A stretch of DNA of 12,615 nucleotides from Firmicutes bacterium UBA1535. Its GTDB lineage: Bacteria; Bacillota; Clostridia; Tissierellales; Sedimentibacteraceae. The translations under genes and the position numbers were made by a program. The notes below the pieces were generated by a model, which saw nothing but the letters and a program-made list of their open reading frames with translations, was not told the origin of the DNA and ran no database searches. Positions within the stretch are counted from its first letter, which is position 1. Every line of letters begins with the position of its first letter. Where the stretch lies: NCBI GenBank assembly GCA_002323775.1, contig DCPV01000128.1, forward strand, positions 1 through 12,615. The letters run 5' to 3'. Positions 6,551 to 12,615 of this stretch are shown piece by piece.

Positions 6551-7216
6551 ATGTATAGTAATAAAAAAACGGCAGCAATTGCTGTTGTAGGTTTAGGAAG
6601 ATTTGGTACGTCTTTAGCAAAAGGCTTGTGCGAGCTTGGTAAGGAAGTATTAGTTATAGATGAGAATGAAGAAAAAGTCAAAGAATTAAGAGCTTACACT
6701 GAATATGCTTTTGTATGTGATAAGCTTACTAAGGAAGCTTTATCGGAAGCTGGTATACAAAACTGTGAGGTTGTAGTTGTTTGTATTGGACAGAGGATTG
6801 ATGTTAGTATATTAGTTACGCTGCATGCAGTAAGCTTAGGAGTTCCAAAAGTTATTGCTAAGGCAACAAGCAGCGAGCAAGGATATGTACTTGAAAAAAT
6901 AGGTGCTGAGGTAGTTTATCCTGAGCATGATATGGCAGTTAGGCTTGCAAAAAGAATTGTAAATAATAATATTATAGATTATCTTTCATTAAATAACGAG
7001 ATAGAGATATCTGAGATAAAAATTATAGACAGATATATAGGAAAGTCCATAAGTGAAGCAAGTATTAGAAAAAAATACAAACTTAATATTATAGCTATAA
7101 AACGTAAGGACAACATTATTACTGACATTAGTCCTGAATATGTATTTAAAGAAGATGATATAATAGTTGTAATTGGCAAGAAAGATCATATGCAAATTTT
7201 TGAAGCGATACAATAA
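6551..7216 (+). CDS. ktrA: Potassium uptake regulatory subunit KtrA (RCK protein)
   Basis: 221-aa cytoplasmic RCK protein that gates KtrB. The RCK_N (TrkA-N) Rossmann domain spans residues 7-140, with the nucleotide loop GLGRFG at 14-19 and an acidic residue D37 at the end of the second strand, as expected for ATP/ADP/NAD(H) binding. The RCK_C (TrkA-C) domain spans 141-221 and includes LNIIAIKR (178-185), the region that in characterised KtrA proteins binds the inhibitory second messenger c-di-AMP. Binding here is inferred from family knowledge. The SD GAAAGGA is about 9 nt before the ATG. It is the last gene of the operon and is followed at once by a terminator. Confidence 0.95.
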   Translation: MYSNKKTAAIAVVGLGRFGTSLAKGLCELGKEVLVIDENEEKVKELRAYTEYAFVCDKLTKEALSEAGIQNCEVVVVCIGQRIDVSILVTLHAVSLGVPKVIAKATSSEQGYVLEKIGAEVVYPEHDMAVRLAKRIVNNNIIDYLSLNNEIEISEIKIIDRYIGKSISEASIRKKYKLNIIAIKRKDNIITDISPEYVFKEDDIIVVIGKKDHMQIFEAIQ

Positions 7217-7225
7217 TTATCTGAA

Positions 7226-7258
7226 GGCAGTTTATCTTATTGATTAAACTGTCTTTTT
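7226..7258 (+). terminator. Intrinsic terminator of the ktrBA operon
   Basis: The 9-bp stem GGCAGTTTA (7226-7234) / TAAACTGTC (7245-7253), including one G-U pair, is followed by TTTTT, 10 nt after the ktrA stop codon. Between 7259 and 7386 I see nothing else. Confidence 0.85.
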
Positions 7259-7386
7259 GCTTGTTAATGGGAAACTATCCAAAGACAATATTACTTATAT
7301 ATTAAGTTTCTCTTTATGTTTCTATATAAAATGGTATTGTGATGAAAGATTGTGGTAAAAAATGTTAAAGAATTTTAAATTTTTAG

Positions 7387-7415
7387 TTGACATTTGCATG
7401 CGATTAATGTAAAAT
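7387..7415 (+). promoter_or_regulatory. Strong sigma-A promoter of the leader ORF / ABC-ATPase unit
   Basis: TTGACA (7387-7392, perfect), 17-bp spacer, TAAAAT (7410-7415). The predicted start near 7422 puts about 40 nt before the leader ORF and about 410 nt before the ABC-ATPase start codon. It is the best promoter I see upstream of that gene. Confidence 0.8.
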
Positions 7416-7421
7416 GCAAAT
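7392..7421. promoter_or_regulatory. Perfect inverted repeat overlapping the promoter (candidate operator)
   Basis: ATTTGCAT (7392-7399) and ATGCAAAT (7414-7421) are exact reverse complements separated by 14 bp. The half-sites are 22 bp apart centre to centre, about two helical turns. One begins at the end of the -35 and the other covers the end of the -10 and the approach to the start site. Placement and symmetry fit a dimeric repressor; no regulator gene is adjacent. Confidence 0.5.
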
Positions 7422-7462
7422 TGTAATAAAAATTATTATGTAGCTCTAAGGAGGCGATTAGT

Positions 7463-7522
7463 ATGAAAAAAATAATAACTTTATATGTCGGATATCATAT
7501 TACTCGCCATACCGTAAAATAA
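7463..7522 (+). CDS. 19-residue leader peptide
   Basis: The short ORF encodes MKKIITLYVGYHITRHTVK. Its SD is near-perfect, AAGGAGG ending about 8 nt before the ATG, and stronger than that of most genes in the window. The product is too short for an enzyme. Its position directly after a consensus promoter and before two terminators is typical of regulatory leader peptides. Its DNA is part of two competing RNA pairings: codons 9-14 contain both the 5' arm of a hairpin around the stop codon and a segment complementary to terminator 1. There is no run of one amino acid as in trp or his leaders, so a nascent-chain or antibiotic/stress response would be more likely than amino-acid sensing. Translation is inferred from the SD, not demonstrated. 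Confidence 0.6.
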   Translation: MKKIITLYVGYHITRHTVK

Positions 7523-7605
7523 TATATTAGTGATGAGTAATATAAAGTTTAAATAGAAACAAGTTATTTAAATTTGCTATTTATTGAATGTAAAAGCATA
7601 TCCGA
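7488..7605 (+). promoter_or_regulatory. Candidate antiterminator pairing (leader ORF to terminator 1)
   Basis: TCGGATAT (7488-7495, inside the leader ORF) is exactly complementary to ATATCCGA (7598-7605), which includes the top of the 5' arm of terminator 1. The pairing can resume with TTAC (7500-7503) against GTAA (7590-7593). T7601, which is a bulge in the terminator stem, is base-paired here. The pairing excludes both terminator 1 and the hairpin at 7497-7543. This is structure read by eye, not computed energy. Confidence 0.4.
7497..7543 (+). promoter_or_regulatory. Hairpin enclosing the leader-ORF stop codon
   Basis: ATATTACTC (7497-7505) pairs perfectly over 9 bp with GAGTAATAT (7535-7543), and a few inner pairs (7508-7510 with 7530-7532) extend it. 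The 5' arm is inside the leader ORF and the stop codon (7520-7522) is in the loop. A ribosome at the end of the ORF would therefore open it. Confidence 0.5.
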
Positions 7606-7622
7606 ATTCTGGTATGCTTTTT
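7592..7622 (+). terminator. Leader terminator 1 (candidate attenuator)
   Basis: AAAAGCATA-T-CC (7592-7603) pairs with GGTATGCTTTT (7611-7621) leaving T7601 bulged, with a 7-nt loop and only five T at the end. It lies about 70 nt after the leader stop codon and over 200 nt before the next gene. The imperfect stem and short T-run make it a good candidate for conditional termination. Confidence 0.6.
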
Positions 7623-7652
7623 ATTATGCTAATGTCTTACTACGTGAGATAA

Positions 7653-7671
7653 GTCTTGATTAAATCAAGAC
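7653..7671 (+). promoter_or_regulatory. Hairpin between the two leader terminators
   Basis: GTCTTGATT (7653-7661) and AATCAAGAC (7663-7671) are perfect reverse complements around one A, giving at least an 8-bp stem with a 3-nt loop. There is no T-run, so it is not a terminator. It would bring terminator 1 and terminator 2 closer together in the RNA. Confidence 0.5.
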
Positions 7672-7722
7672 ACATTTGAATATCTTAAAGCTTCAAGCTA
7701 AGTTTGAATGTATACAGATATT

Positions 7723-7754
7723 AAAGCATACCAAATATACGGTATGCTTTTTTT
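7723..7754 (+). terminator. Leader terminator 2 (candidate attenuator)
   Basis: A perfect 10-bp stem AAAGCATACC (7723-7732) / GGTATGCTTT (7741-7750), 8-nt loop and a run of seven T ending at 7754. It is stronger than terminator 1 and ends 78 bp before the ABC-ATPase start codon. Its 5' arm is exactly complementary to the 3' arm of terminator 1 (7611-7620). A TATAAT-like sequence at 7758-7763 lacks a -35, so I see no good promoter after it. The 7755-7832 gap otherwise holds a small 6-bp hairpin (GCTAAT/ATTAGC) and the SD. Confidence 0.8.
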
Positions 7755-7832
7755 CGTATATAATGCTATCGCTAATGGAGCAAATATTAGCACTACAAGA
7801 CATAAAAACAAATTTTAAAGGAGATATTCAAA

Positions 7833-9725
7833 TTGAAAAGACTAAAATACTATTTATTAAATCAAAATGGTAAAATGAATTTTAACAGTATATATGAAGG
7901 TGAAATGGTAATGCCAGCAGGGGTGAATACAGAGTATCACAATGATCCTACTTATTGGGATGATGAGATTGCATATTCAATAAGCAGGACTAACAAGATA
8001 GTTCCAGACAAGCCAACGGTAGAAATCAAAATACCATTAGAATTAATCTTAAAGAATAACACAAAACTATTAGATGATATGTTACTTAATTATGGTATGG
8101 TATTCCATAAAGGCGAGTTATCTATGGGTAATGAGCAATTTTCTAATAATTTGTACTTTTACAAGGATACTATAGCTGATTTTATGCTTAGAATGTTCAT
8201 ACCGTATATAAATGAATTAAATGAATTAAACGACAATCGCTCACGTACATATAAGGAAAATGGTCATTATTTCATTTATGAGCCGAATGGAAAAGTATTA
8301 AAAAGAAACTCATCATATTTTAGCATGGTAAACAGGAAATATTATATAAACCATTCAAATAACACTATTAGTATTCCTGAAAAAGGTTTACCTGATAATA
8401 AGCCTAAGCAGTGTATTTGCTTTATGCTTCAAATTCAGTTGCCGCATAGCAATGTTAAAAAGACACTGCAAATGCTCACTAGAGATTTGCCAAATGCTGT
8501 TAAAGAATATATAATGAGTTTGGATATGGCAAAGCTTAATATTGCACTTTCAATAGCTAAACAACAAGCTGAAATTAGACGATGGCTAAGCAATAGTGAA
8601 TATTGTGCATTTATAGCTAATGGTAGTATTTTACCACGATATAAAGGCACAGATTTACCTCTTGATACAGCTATCCCATTTGTTTCACCTAAAAATGCAG
8701 AAATTGAGATAGCAGGTATAAAAGGAATGGGAATAAAGCGTGGTGTAACAGTAATCACGGGAGGGGGCTATTCTGGTAAAAGTACGGTATTAGACGCCAT
8801 ATCATCGGGTATATATAATCATATTAACGGTGATGGCAGAGAGCTTGTAATCACAGATGAGACAGCTGTTAAAATTTCAGCCGAGGATGGGAGAAGCGTT
8901 AAGAATGTTAATATATCGCCATTTATTAAATGGCTACCAAATGGAGATACAAGCAATTTTTCAACAGAGCATGCCTCAGGCTCGACCTCGCAGGCTGCTA
9001 ACATTATGGAAGCTATAAACGGGGGTTCAAATCTTTTGCTCATTCATGAGGATAAAAGTGCGACTAATTTTATGATTCGTGACAGCGTTATGAAAAGGCT
9101 TATTGAAAAAGAGCCAATAACACCGTTTACTGACCGTGTTAATGAATTATACAATCATAAGAGTGTTTCTACAATACTTGTTATAGGTGGAAGTAGTGAG
9201 TATCTTTCTGTAGCGGATAGAGTTTATATTATGGAAAATTATATGATATCTGATGTGACAAATAAAGCTAAATCTTTATGTGCAAACTTGCACAATAATT
9301 CCAAAATGGAACTGACAAGCTGGGAGCATAAGCGAATTTTACTATCTGAGGGTTTTAGCTCTTATCCAGAGGATAGTGGTACAGAGCGTTTAGAAGTATC
9401 AGAGCTAGGTTTTATCAAAATAGGTGATGAAACAATTAATATTACAATGCTTCATGATATTGTAACTAAAGAGCAGATAAATGCACTGGCGTTTATTATA
9501 AGAAAGCTGGAAATTAGCAAAGCAAAAGATTATATTAATAAAGGGACTCCGTGTGTTTCTTTGGAAAAAAATATAGAAAACTTATATATGGAGATCGAAA
9601 ACAAGGGTGTAGATATTGTATATTCAAATTTTTTCACAAGCTGCGATAGATTTTTAGATTTACCGAGGAAGCAAGAGGTGCTTTCTGTAATCAATAGAAT
9701 GAGAAAGATAAGTTTTATGAAATAG
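7833..9725 (+). CDS. Predicted ABC-class ATPase (PF09818-like)
   Basis: 630-aa cytoplasmic ATPase without membrane segments. The C-terminal core (about 255-480) matches the 'predicted ATPase of the ABC class' family, whose trypanosome relative MRB1590 is linked to RNA editing. Visible pieces are FIANGSILPR (260-269), Walker A GGGYSGKST (310-318), NHINGDGREL (329-338), VKISAEDGRSV (346-356), the signature-like ASGSTSQAAN (381-390) and Walker B LLLIHEDKSATNFMIRD (401-417). At residue 405 the family's Walker B Asp is His (codon CAT); the catalytic-type Glu 406 is present. The N-terminal 180 residues do not show the usual Q-G-D-P-F-A region, so this is a divergent branch. The start is TTG, with AAAGGAG about 9 nt upstream. 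The gene lies behind a leader ORF and two terminators and is followed by its own terminator. Cellular role unknown; an RNA- or translation-linked role is inference. Confidence 0.85.
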   Translation: MKRLKYYLLNQNGKMNFNSIYEGEMVMPAGVNTEYHNDPTYWDDEIAYSISRTNKIVPDKPTVEIKIPLELILKNNTKLLDDMLLNYGMVFHKGELSMGNEQFSNNLYFYKDTIADFMLRMFIPYINELNELNDNRSRTYKENGHYFIYEPNGKVLKRNSSYFSMVNRKYYINHSNNTISIPEKGLPDNKPKQCICFMLQIQLPHSNVKKTLQMLTRDLPNAVKEYIMSLDMAKLNIALSIAKQQAEIRRWLSNSEYCAFIANGSILPRYKGTDLPLDTAIPFVSPKNAEIEIAGIKGMGIKRGVTVITGGGYSGKSTVLDAISSGIYNHINGDGRELVITDETAVKISAEDGRSVKNVNISPFIKWLPNGDTSNFSTEHASGSTSQAANIMEAINGGSNLLLIHEDKSATNFMIRDSVMKRLIEKEPITPFTDRVNELYNHKSVSTILVIGGSSEYLSVADRVYIMENYMISDVTNKAKSLCANLHNNSKMELTSWEHKRILLSEGFSSYPEDSGTERLEVSELGFIKIGDETINITMLHDIVTKEQINALAFIIRKLEISKAKDYINKGTPCVSLEKNIENLYMEIENKGVDIVYSNFFTSCDRFLDLPRKQEVLSVINRMRKISFMK

Positions 9726-9747
9726 CAATTTTTTAACATTATTATTC

Positions 9748-9798
9748 AAATAAATAAGACAGTTAAACTATAATAGCTTTGCTGTCTTATTTATTTTT
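9748..9798. terminator. Intrinsic terminator of the ABC-ATPase gene
   Basis: A perfect 15-bp stem AAATAAATAAGACAG (9748-9762) / CTGTCTTATTTATTT (9782-9796) with a 19-nt loop and T-rich end on the plus strand. It lies between convergent genes and might also act weakly on the minus-strand serine hydrolase transcript, which ends at 9896. Confidence 0.85.
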
Positions 9799-9895
9799 AA
9801 AACTCTAAACTGTGTTATTGCAATATAATTGAGATTGCTTTTAGCATAATTATAAGCACATAATAATGCGTATAATCTTATAAATAAAGTATAGT

Positions 9896-10891
9896 TTACT
9901 CATTGCAATTCTCAAATATTGGTTCTATATATTTTTTTATAAATTCTATTCTATCCTTGACCTTTGAGGTAAAAAGAGAAGCGATAGAAATTACTATTTT
10001 TTTATTTGTATTAATATAAATAGCATTTCCTCCGTCTCCCATAGCTGCATAGGAGTGTTCCTTGTCATCAACAATCCACCATAAATATCCATATGGAAGA
10101 TTGATTTTTTCCCATCTACTTTGTTCTGTTGTGCTTTCATTTATCCATTTTTTAGATACAATCTGTCTGCCATTCCACATTCCGTCGTCTAAGTATAACT
10201 GACCTATCTTTGCCATATCAGTAGGAGAGAGAGTAAGACCCCATCCGGCTGTATTTATTCCAGCCCTGTCAGCAACCCATCCGCTGATATTTTTAGATTT
10301 ATTAAATGCTTTTTGTTCCCTTGCACTGTGAAAAATCACATTATTCTCAATAGTAATCCCTAATGGCGAGAATAAATTTTCTGTTGCAAAATCAAACACT
10401 GATTGTCCGGTTGCTTTCATAATAATACCTGACAAAATATCTGGTCCTACGAGTGGAGTGTATCTAAATTTCCCTACCTGCTCATTGCCCCCTAATAAAT
10501 CAAGCGTAAATTTTAGATAGTCATCACTCATGAAATACCTTATATAAGTGTAGGGTGCAAATTTGAATTTATAAGGAGCTGTCATTGTCAACAAATCCTT
10601 AAGTGCTATATTCTGTATTGTTTTTTCTCTCCTTTTAACTTCATAGTCAGGGAAGAAGTCCAATATTTTTTGATTGATACTTTGGATGTGGCCTTTGTCC
10701 ATAGCAATTCCAATCAATATAGAAATAATACTTTTCGTTACTGAATAAACATGGATTCGACTAGTAGTATTGCATTCATTAAAATAATTTTCATATAAGG
10801 TTTTACCATTTTTTAGTACAACCATACCTGCAATATTATTATAGTCACTATTTATTATTTTTTCTAATTCTGTTATTTGTTGTTGAATCAT
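9896..10891 (-). CDS. Beta-lactamase-fold serine hydrolase (class C / 6-aminohexanoate-dimer hydrolase type)
   Basis: 331-aa serine hydrolase of the penicillin-binding-protein/class C beta-lactamase superfamily (PF00144-like). The nucleophile motif is S50-V-T-K53. The general-base Tyr motif is probably Y144-T-P in KFRYTPLVGPDILSG, replacing the common Y-S/A-N. The third motif position is taken by GDGG (285-288) in AAMGDGGNAIYIN, followed by the closing beta strand. There is no signal peptide or anchor, so it is probably cytosolic and more likely an esterase or amidase than a cell-wall enzyme. A strong SD AAAGGAGG lies 8 nt before the ATG, with its own promoter upstream. It is divergent from the YibE/F gene. 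True beta-lactamase activity is unlikely but not excluded. Confidence 0.85.
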   Translation of the reverse strand: MIQQQITELEKIINSDYNNIAGMVVLKNGKTLYENYFNECNTTSRIHVYSVTKSIISILIGIAMDKGHIQSINQKILDFFPDYEVKRREKTIQNIALKDLLTMTAPYKFKFAPYTYIRYFMSDDYLKFTLDLLGGNEQVGKFRYTPLVGPDILSGIIMKATGQSVFDFATENLFSPLGITIENNVIFHSAREQKAFNKSKNISGWVADRAGINTAGWGLTLSPTDMAKIGQLYLDDGMWNGRQIVSKKWINESTTEQSRWEKINLPYGYLWWIVDDKEHSYAAMGDGGNAIYINTNKKIVISIASLFTSKVKDRIEFIKKYIEPIFENCNE

Positions 10892-10914
10892 AAAATTTCC
10901 TCCTTTAAGTGATA

Positions 10915-10926
10915 AAGGATATCCTT
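10915..10926. promoter_or_regulatory. 12-bp perfect palindrome at the serine-hydrolase start site
   Basis: AAGGATATCCTT is a perfect palindrome sitting at or just after the predicted transcription start (about 10927) of the minus-strand hydrolase gene and just upstream of its SD. It could be an operator; no regulator is assigned. Confidence 0.3.
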
Positions 10927-10933
10927 AGAATAA

Positions 10934-10962
10934 AGTATAAAATGATTAAAAATTGTTTGCAA
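10934..10962 (-). promoter_or_regulatory. Promoter of the serine-hydrolase gene
   Basis: Read on the minus strand: TTGCAA (10962-10957), 17-bp spacer, TATACT (10939-10934). It would start transcription near 10927, about 35 nt before the ATG. Confidence 0.6.
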
Positions 10963-11033
10963 GAACTATTTTTAAAAAAAATAAAAAAATATTTAACTAT
11001 AAAATTAAGCTTATATAAATTACCATAAATTCC

Positions 11034-11062
11034 TTGACAAACATTAATTATTATAATATATT
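11034..11062 (+). promoter_or_regulatory. Promoter of the yibE/F - DUF89 unit
   Basis: TTGACA (11034-11039, perfect), 17-bp spacer, TATATT (11057-11062). The start is near 11069, with a leader of about 90 nt. No riboswitch or terminator-like structure was recognised in that leader. Confidence 0.7.
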
Positions 11063-11158
11063 AAATGCTAGTTCGACAGTTCAAATGCAAGCTTGTATAG
11101 ATATTGCTATAACTGTGTTGCTGCGAAATAGATTTTATATGAATTTAGGGAGGCGTTC

Positions 11159-12325
11159 ATGATAAAAAATCATAGTTTATCAAGTATAATCATTTACCTG
11201 CTTATTGTAGGTTTTTCAATCTTATTTATTGTTTTTGGTAGTATAATATGTAAACCTGAGCTCTTTGAGCAGAATACAGAAGAATTTTATAAAGCAAAAG
11301 TTATTTCGGTCGGAGAGATTGAAACAGAAGTGTTTACTCTTGATGATGGGAATTCCTTTGAGAGTAGAAAAATTCACTTTACTGCACTTATTACAAGCGG
11401 GGTACATACTGGTGAAACAGTTGAGGCTGTGCAAAGCATGAATACTATGTATTCAATTCAAGCAAAGGAAATAAAAAATGGAAGTAAAATCATAATTTCT
11501 CCATCATCTATGCTTGAAGCAGGTCAAGAAGAATGGATTTTCATTGAATATAACAGAAGTGATACTTTAATCTGGTTTGGTATTATTTTTCTTTTGCTTC
11601 TTTTGATTTTTGGAAAGAGCAAAGGACTTTCTACGATTGTATCTCTTGCATTTACGATTTTTGCCATATTTTCTGTTTATATACCCTCGATACTAAAAGG
11701 ATATAACATTTATTTGTCAACATTTGTTATTAGCATTTTTCTCATATTTATGAGCTTACTTATCATGAACGGTGCAAACAAAAAAACCATCTGTGCCATT
11801 GTAGGAAATATAGGTGGTGTTGCAGTAGCTGCTTTGATTGCAATTGTCATGAATCATATACTGAATATTACAGGAATTGTAGATGAAGATTATGCGTTTT
11901 TAATGTCTGCACAGCTAAAAAGTCCGATAAATTTGATTGCCATAGTTTGGGGAGGCATTGTTATCGGCTCACTTGGAGCTATTATGGACGTTGCGATGTC
12001 CATATCTTCAGCCATGAACGAACTTGCTGAAAATATGGAAGAAAGAACATTTGCAAAATTATTAAAATCCGGCATGAACATAGGGCGTGATACAATTGGT
12101 ACTATGACCAATACTTTGATTTTAGCATATGTGGGAAGCTCTTTAGCAACTGTACTTTTGATGATTGTATATAATAAGAATACTTTATTTTTATTCAATA
12201 TGGAAATGATAGTCGTTGAGGTTTTACAGGCGATTGTGGGAAGTCTTGGTATATTGTTTGCTGTTCCTGCTACCGCACTGTTTTCAGCATATATATTCAC
12301 GAAAGAGAAGCGAATTAATAAATAA
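11159..12325 (+). CDS. YibE/F family multi-pass membrane protein
   Basis: 388-aa integral membrane protein of the YibE/F family. It begins with one transmembrane helix (about 8-30). An extracytoplasmic domain follows (about 35-132), rich in beta strands, containing VISVGEIETEV and the segment around ISPSSMLEAG. Then come seven or so membrane helices from 135 onward. The family hallmarks GSLGAIMDVAMSISSAMNEL (270-289) and GRDTIGTMTNTLILAYVG (309-326) are both present. The function is unproven; transport has been proposed for the family. The SD GGGAGG is about 6 nt before the ATG. Only 29 bp separate it from the DUF89 gene, with no terminator. Many Firmicutes carry two adjacent yibE/F genes; here only one is present. 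Confidence 0.85.
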   Translation: MIKNHSLSSIIIYLLIVGFSILFIVFGSIICKPELFEQNTEEFYKAKVISVGEIETEVFTLDDGNSFESRKIHFTALITSGVHTGETVEAVQSMNTMYSIQAKEIKNGSKIIISPSSMLEAGQEEWIFIEYNRSDTLIWFGIIFLLLLLIFGKSKGLSTIVSLAFTIFAIFSVYIPSILKGYNIYLSTFVISIFLIFMSLLIMNGANKKTICAIVGNIGGVAVAALIAIVMNHILNITGIVDEDYAFLMSAQLKSPINLIAIVWGGIVIGSLGAIMDVAMSISSAMNELAENMEERTFAKLLKSGMNIGRDTIGTMTNTLILAYVGSSLATVLLMIVYNKNTLFLFNMEMIVVEVLQAIVGSLGILFAVPATALFSAYIFTKEKRINK

Positions 12326-12354
12326 GTTACAAATAAGAAAATAATGGAGAAATT

Positions 12355-12615
12355 ATGAAACTTACTTACGAATGTTTAACATGTATGACTAAGCAAATTA
12401 TTAAGGCTGCTACTATGAGCACCAGTGATACATCAATACAAGAAAAAATTATGAAAAAACTATTTAAAGAATTTAGTGAAATTACATTTGAAGAATCTGC
12501 TCCATACTTGGGTAGAAAAATTAACAAATGTATTAATAATGAATTAAATATTGCTGATCCATATGAAAAAATTAAAGAGGATTGCAATATTTTAGCTGAT
12601 GAAATATGTAAGGAG
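12355..12615 (+). CDS. DUF89 / ARMT1-like damage-control phosphatase (5' part only)
   Basis: The first 87 codons of a gene that continues beyond the window. The reading frame is open to the last base. The N-terminal pattern M-K-L-T-Y-E-C7-L-T-C10-M-T-K-Q, then an all-helical segment ending DPYEKIKEDCNILADEICKE, matches subfamily I of DUF89, metal-dependent phosphatases thought to remove damaged or overflow phosphometabolites. The CxxC near the start is characteristic of this subgroup. The catalytic Asp/Asn residues lie in the missing C-terminal part, so activity cannot be judged. GGAG lies about 6 nt before the ATG. It probably shares the transcript of the YibE/F gene. Confidence 0.75.
   Translation, partial: MKLTYECLTCMTKQIIKAATMSTSDTSIQEKIMKKLFKEFSEITFEESAPYLGRKINKCINNELNIADPYEKIKEDCNILADEICKE

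Larger units (their letters stand above)
7586..7776 (+). repeat. Imperfect direct duplication of the terminator module
   Basis: Two copies of the same order of elements lie about 120-130 bp apart. Copy 1 (7586-7634) has GAATGTA, AAAGCATA, GGTATGCTTTTT and ATGCTAATG. Copy 2 (7706-7776) has GAATGTA, AAAGCATA, GGTATGCTTTTTTT, then ATGCTATCGCTAATGG. Loops and linkers differ while stem arms are kept. This suggests an old duplication with selection on pairing. Confidence 0.45.

Noticed and set aside
7758..7763. TATAAT as a separate promoter for the ABC-ATPase after terminator 2
   Set aside because: There is no -35-like hexamer at 16-18 bp and no extended -10 TG, so it is not convincing, though low-level activity cannot be excluded.
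7422..7832. T-box or classical riboswitch upstream of the ABC-ATPase
   Set aside because: No T-box sequence (AGGGUGGNACCGCG-like) and no known riboswitch core was seen. The leader ORF with competing hairpins explains the region better.
7676..7873. 65-codon open frame overlapping terminator 2 and the ABC-ATPase start
   Set aside because: It runs through the terminator hairpin, has no SD, and its 3' part overlaps the well-supported TTG start of the ATPase in another frame. Its last 37 codons look somewhat protein-like, but nothing supports expression.
9896..10891. Antibiotic-resistance beta-lactamase
   Set aside because: It has no signal peptide, and the second and third motifs (Y-T-P, G-D-G-G) differ from true class C beta-lactamases. 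It is better described as a general serine hydrolase.

Overview
The window looks like a chromosomal segment of a low-GC Gram-positive anaerobe, most likely a member of class Clostridia (Bacillota). The base composition is strongly AT-rich, the Shine-Dalgarno sites are purine-rich (AAAGGAG, GGGAGG), sigma-A-type promoters are easy to see, and the gene families fit: KtrAB potassium uptake, PadR plus HAAS-domain membrane protein, YibE/F, and a small CCG-type Fe-S protein. There are no RNA genes, insertion sequences, CRISPR arrays or phage structural genes. The taxonomic assignment is inference from style and gene content.

Left part (1-2034): a GNAT acetyltransferase (+) converges on a minus-strand PadR regulator / HAAS-domain membrane-protein pair, with one strong hairpin terminator between them. 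The PadR promoter carries an 11+11 palindrome over its -10 box, which suggests autoregulation. The HAAS protein carries about ten decapeptide glycine-rich repeats.

Middle-left part (2054-4939): a plus-strand run holds an HdrB-like protein with two CCG domains, a Nudix hydrolase, a second unrelated Nudix hydrolase translationally overlapping a DUF3788 protein, and a small HExxH putative metalloprotein.

Centre (5047-7258): a ktrB-ktrA operon encodes a K+ channel subunit and its RCK regulatory subunit. It has its own promoter and terminator.

Most interesting part (7387-9798): a consensus promoter overlapped by a perfect 8-bp inverted repeat is followed by a 19-codon leader ORF with a near-perfect ribosome binding site. 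Next come two intrinsic terminators with almost the same stem, then a divergent 'ABC-class ATPase' (PF09818-like) gene starting at TTG. Part of the leader ORF is complementary to the 5' arm of terminator 1. The 3' arm of terminator 1 is perfectly complementary to the 5' arm of terminator 2. This would allow a two-step, leader-peptide-controlled antitermination relay. The ATPase itself has His where the Walker B Asp is expected. I regard this unit as the best candidate for an undescribed system; the regulation is inference from base pairing.

Right part (9896-12615): a minus-strand cytosolic beta-lactamase-fold serine hydrolase is divergent from a YibE/F membrane protein. The latter is closely followed by the beginning of a DUF89/ARMT1-type damage-control phosphatase that runs off the window.
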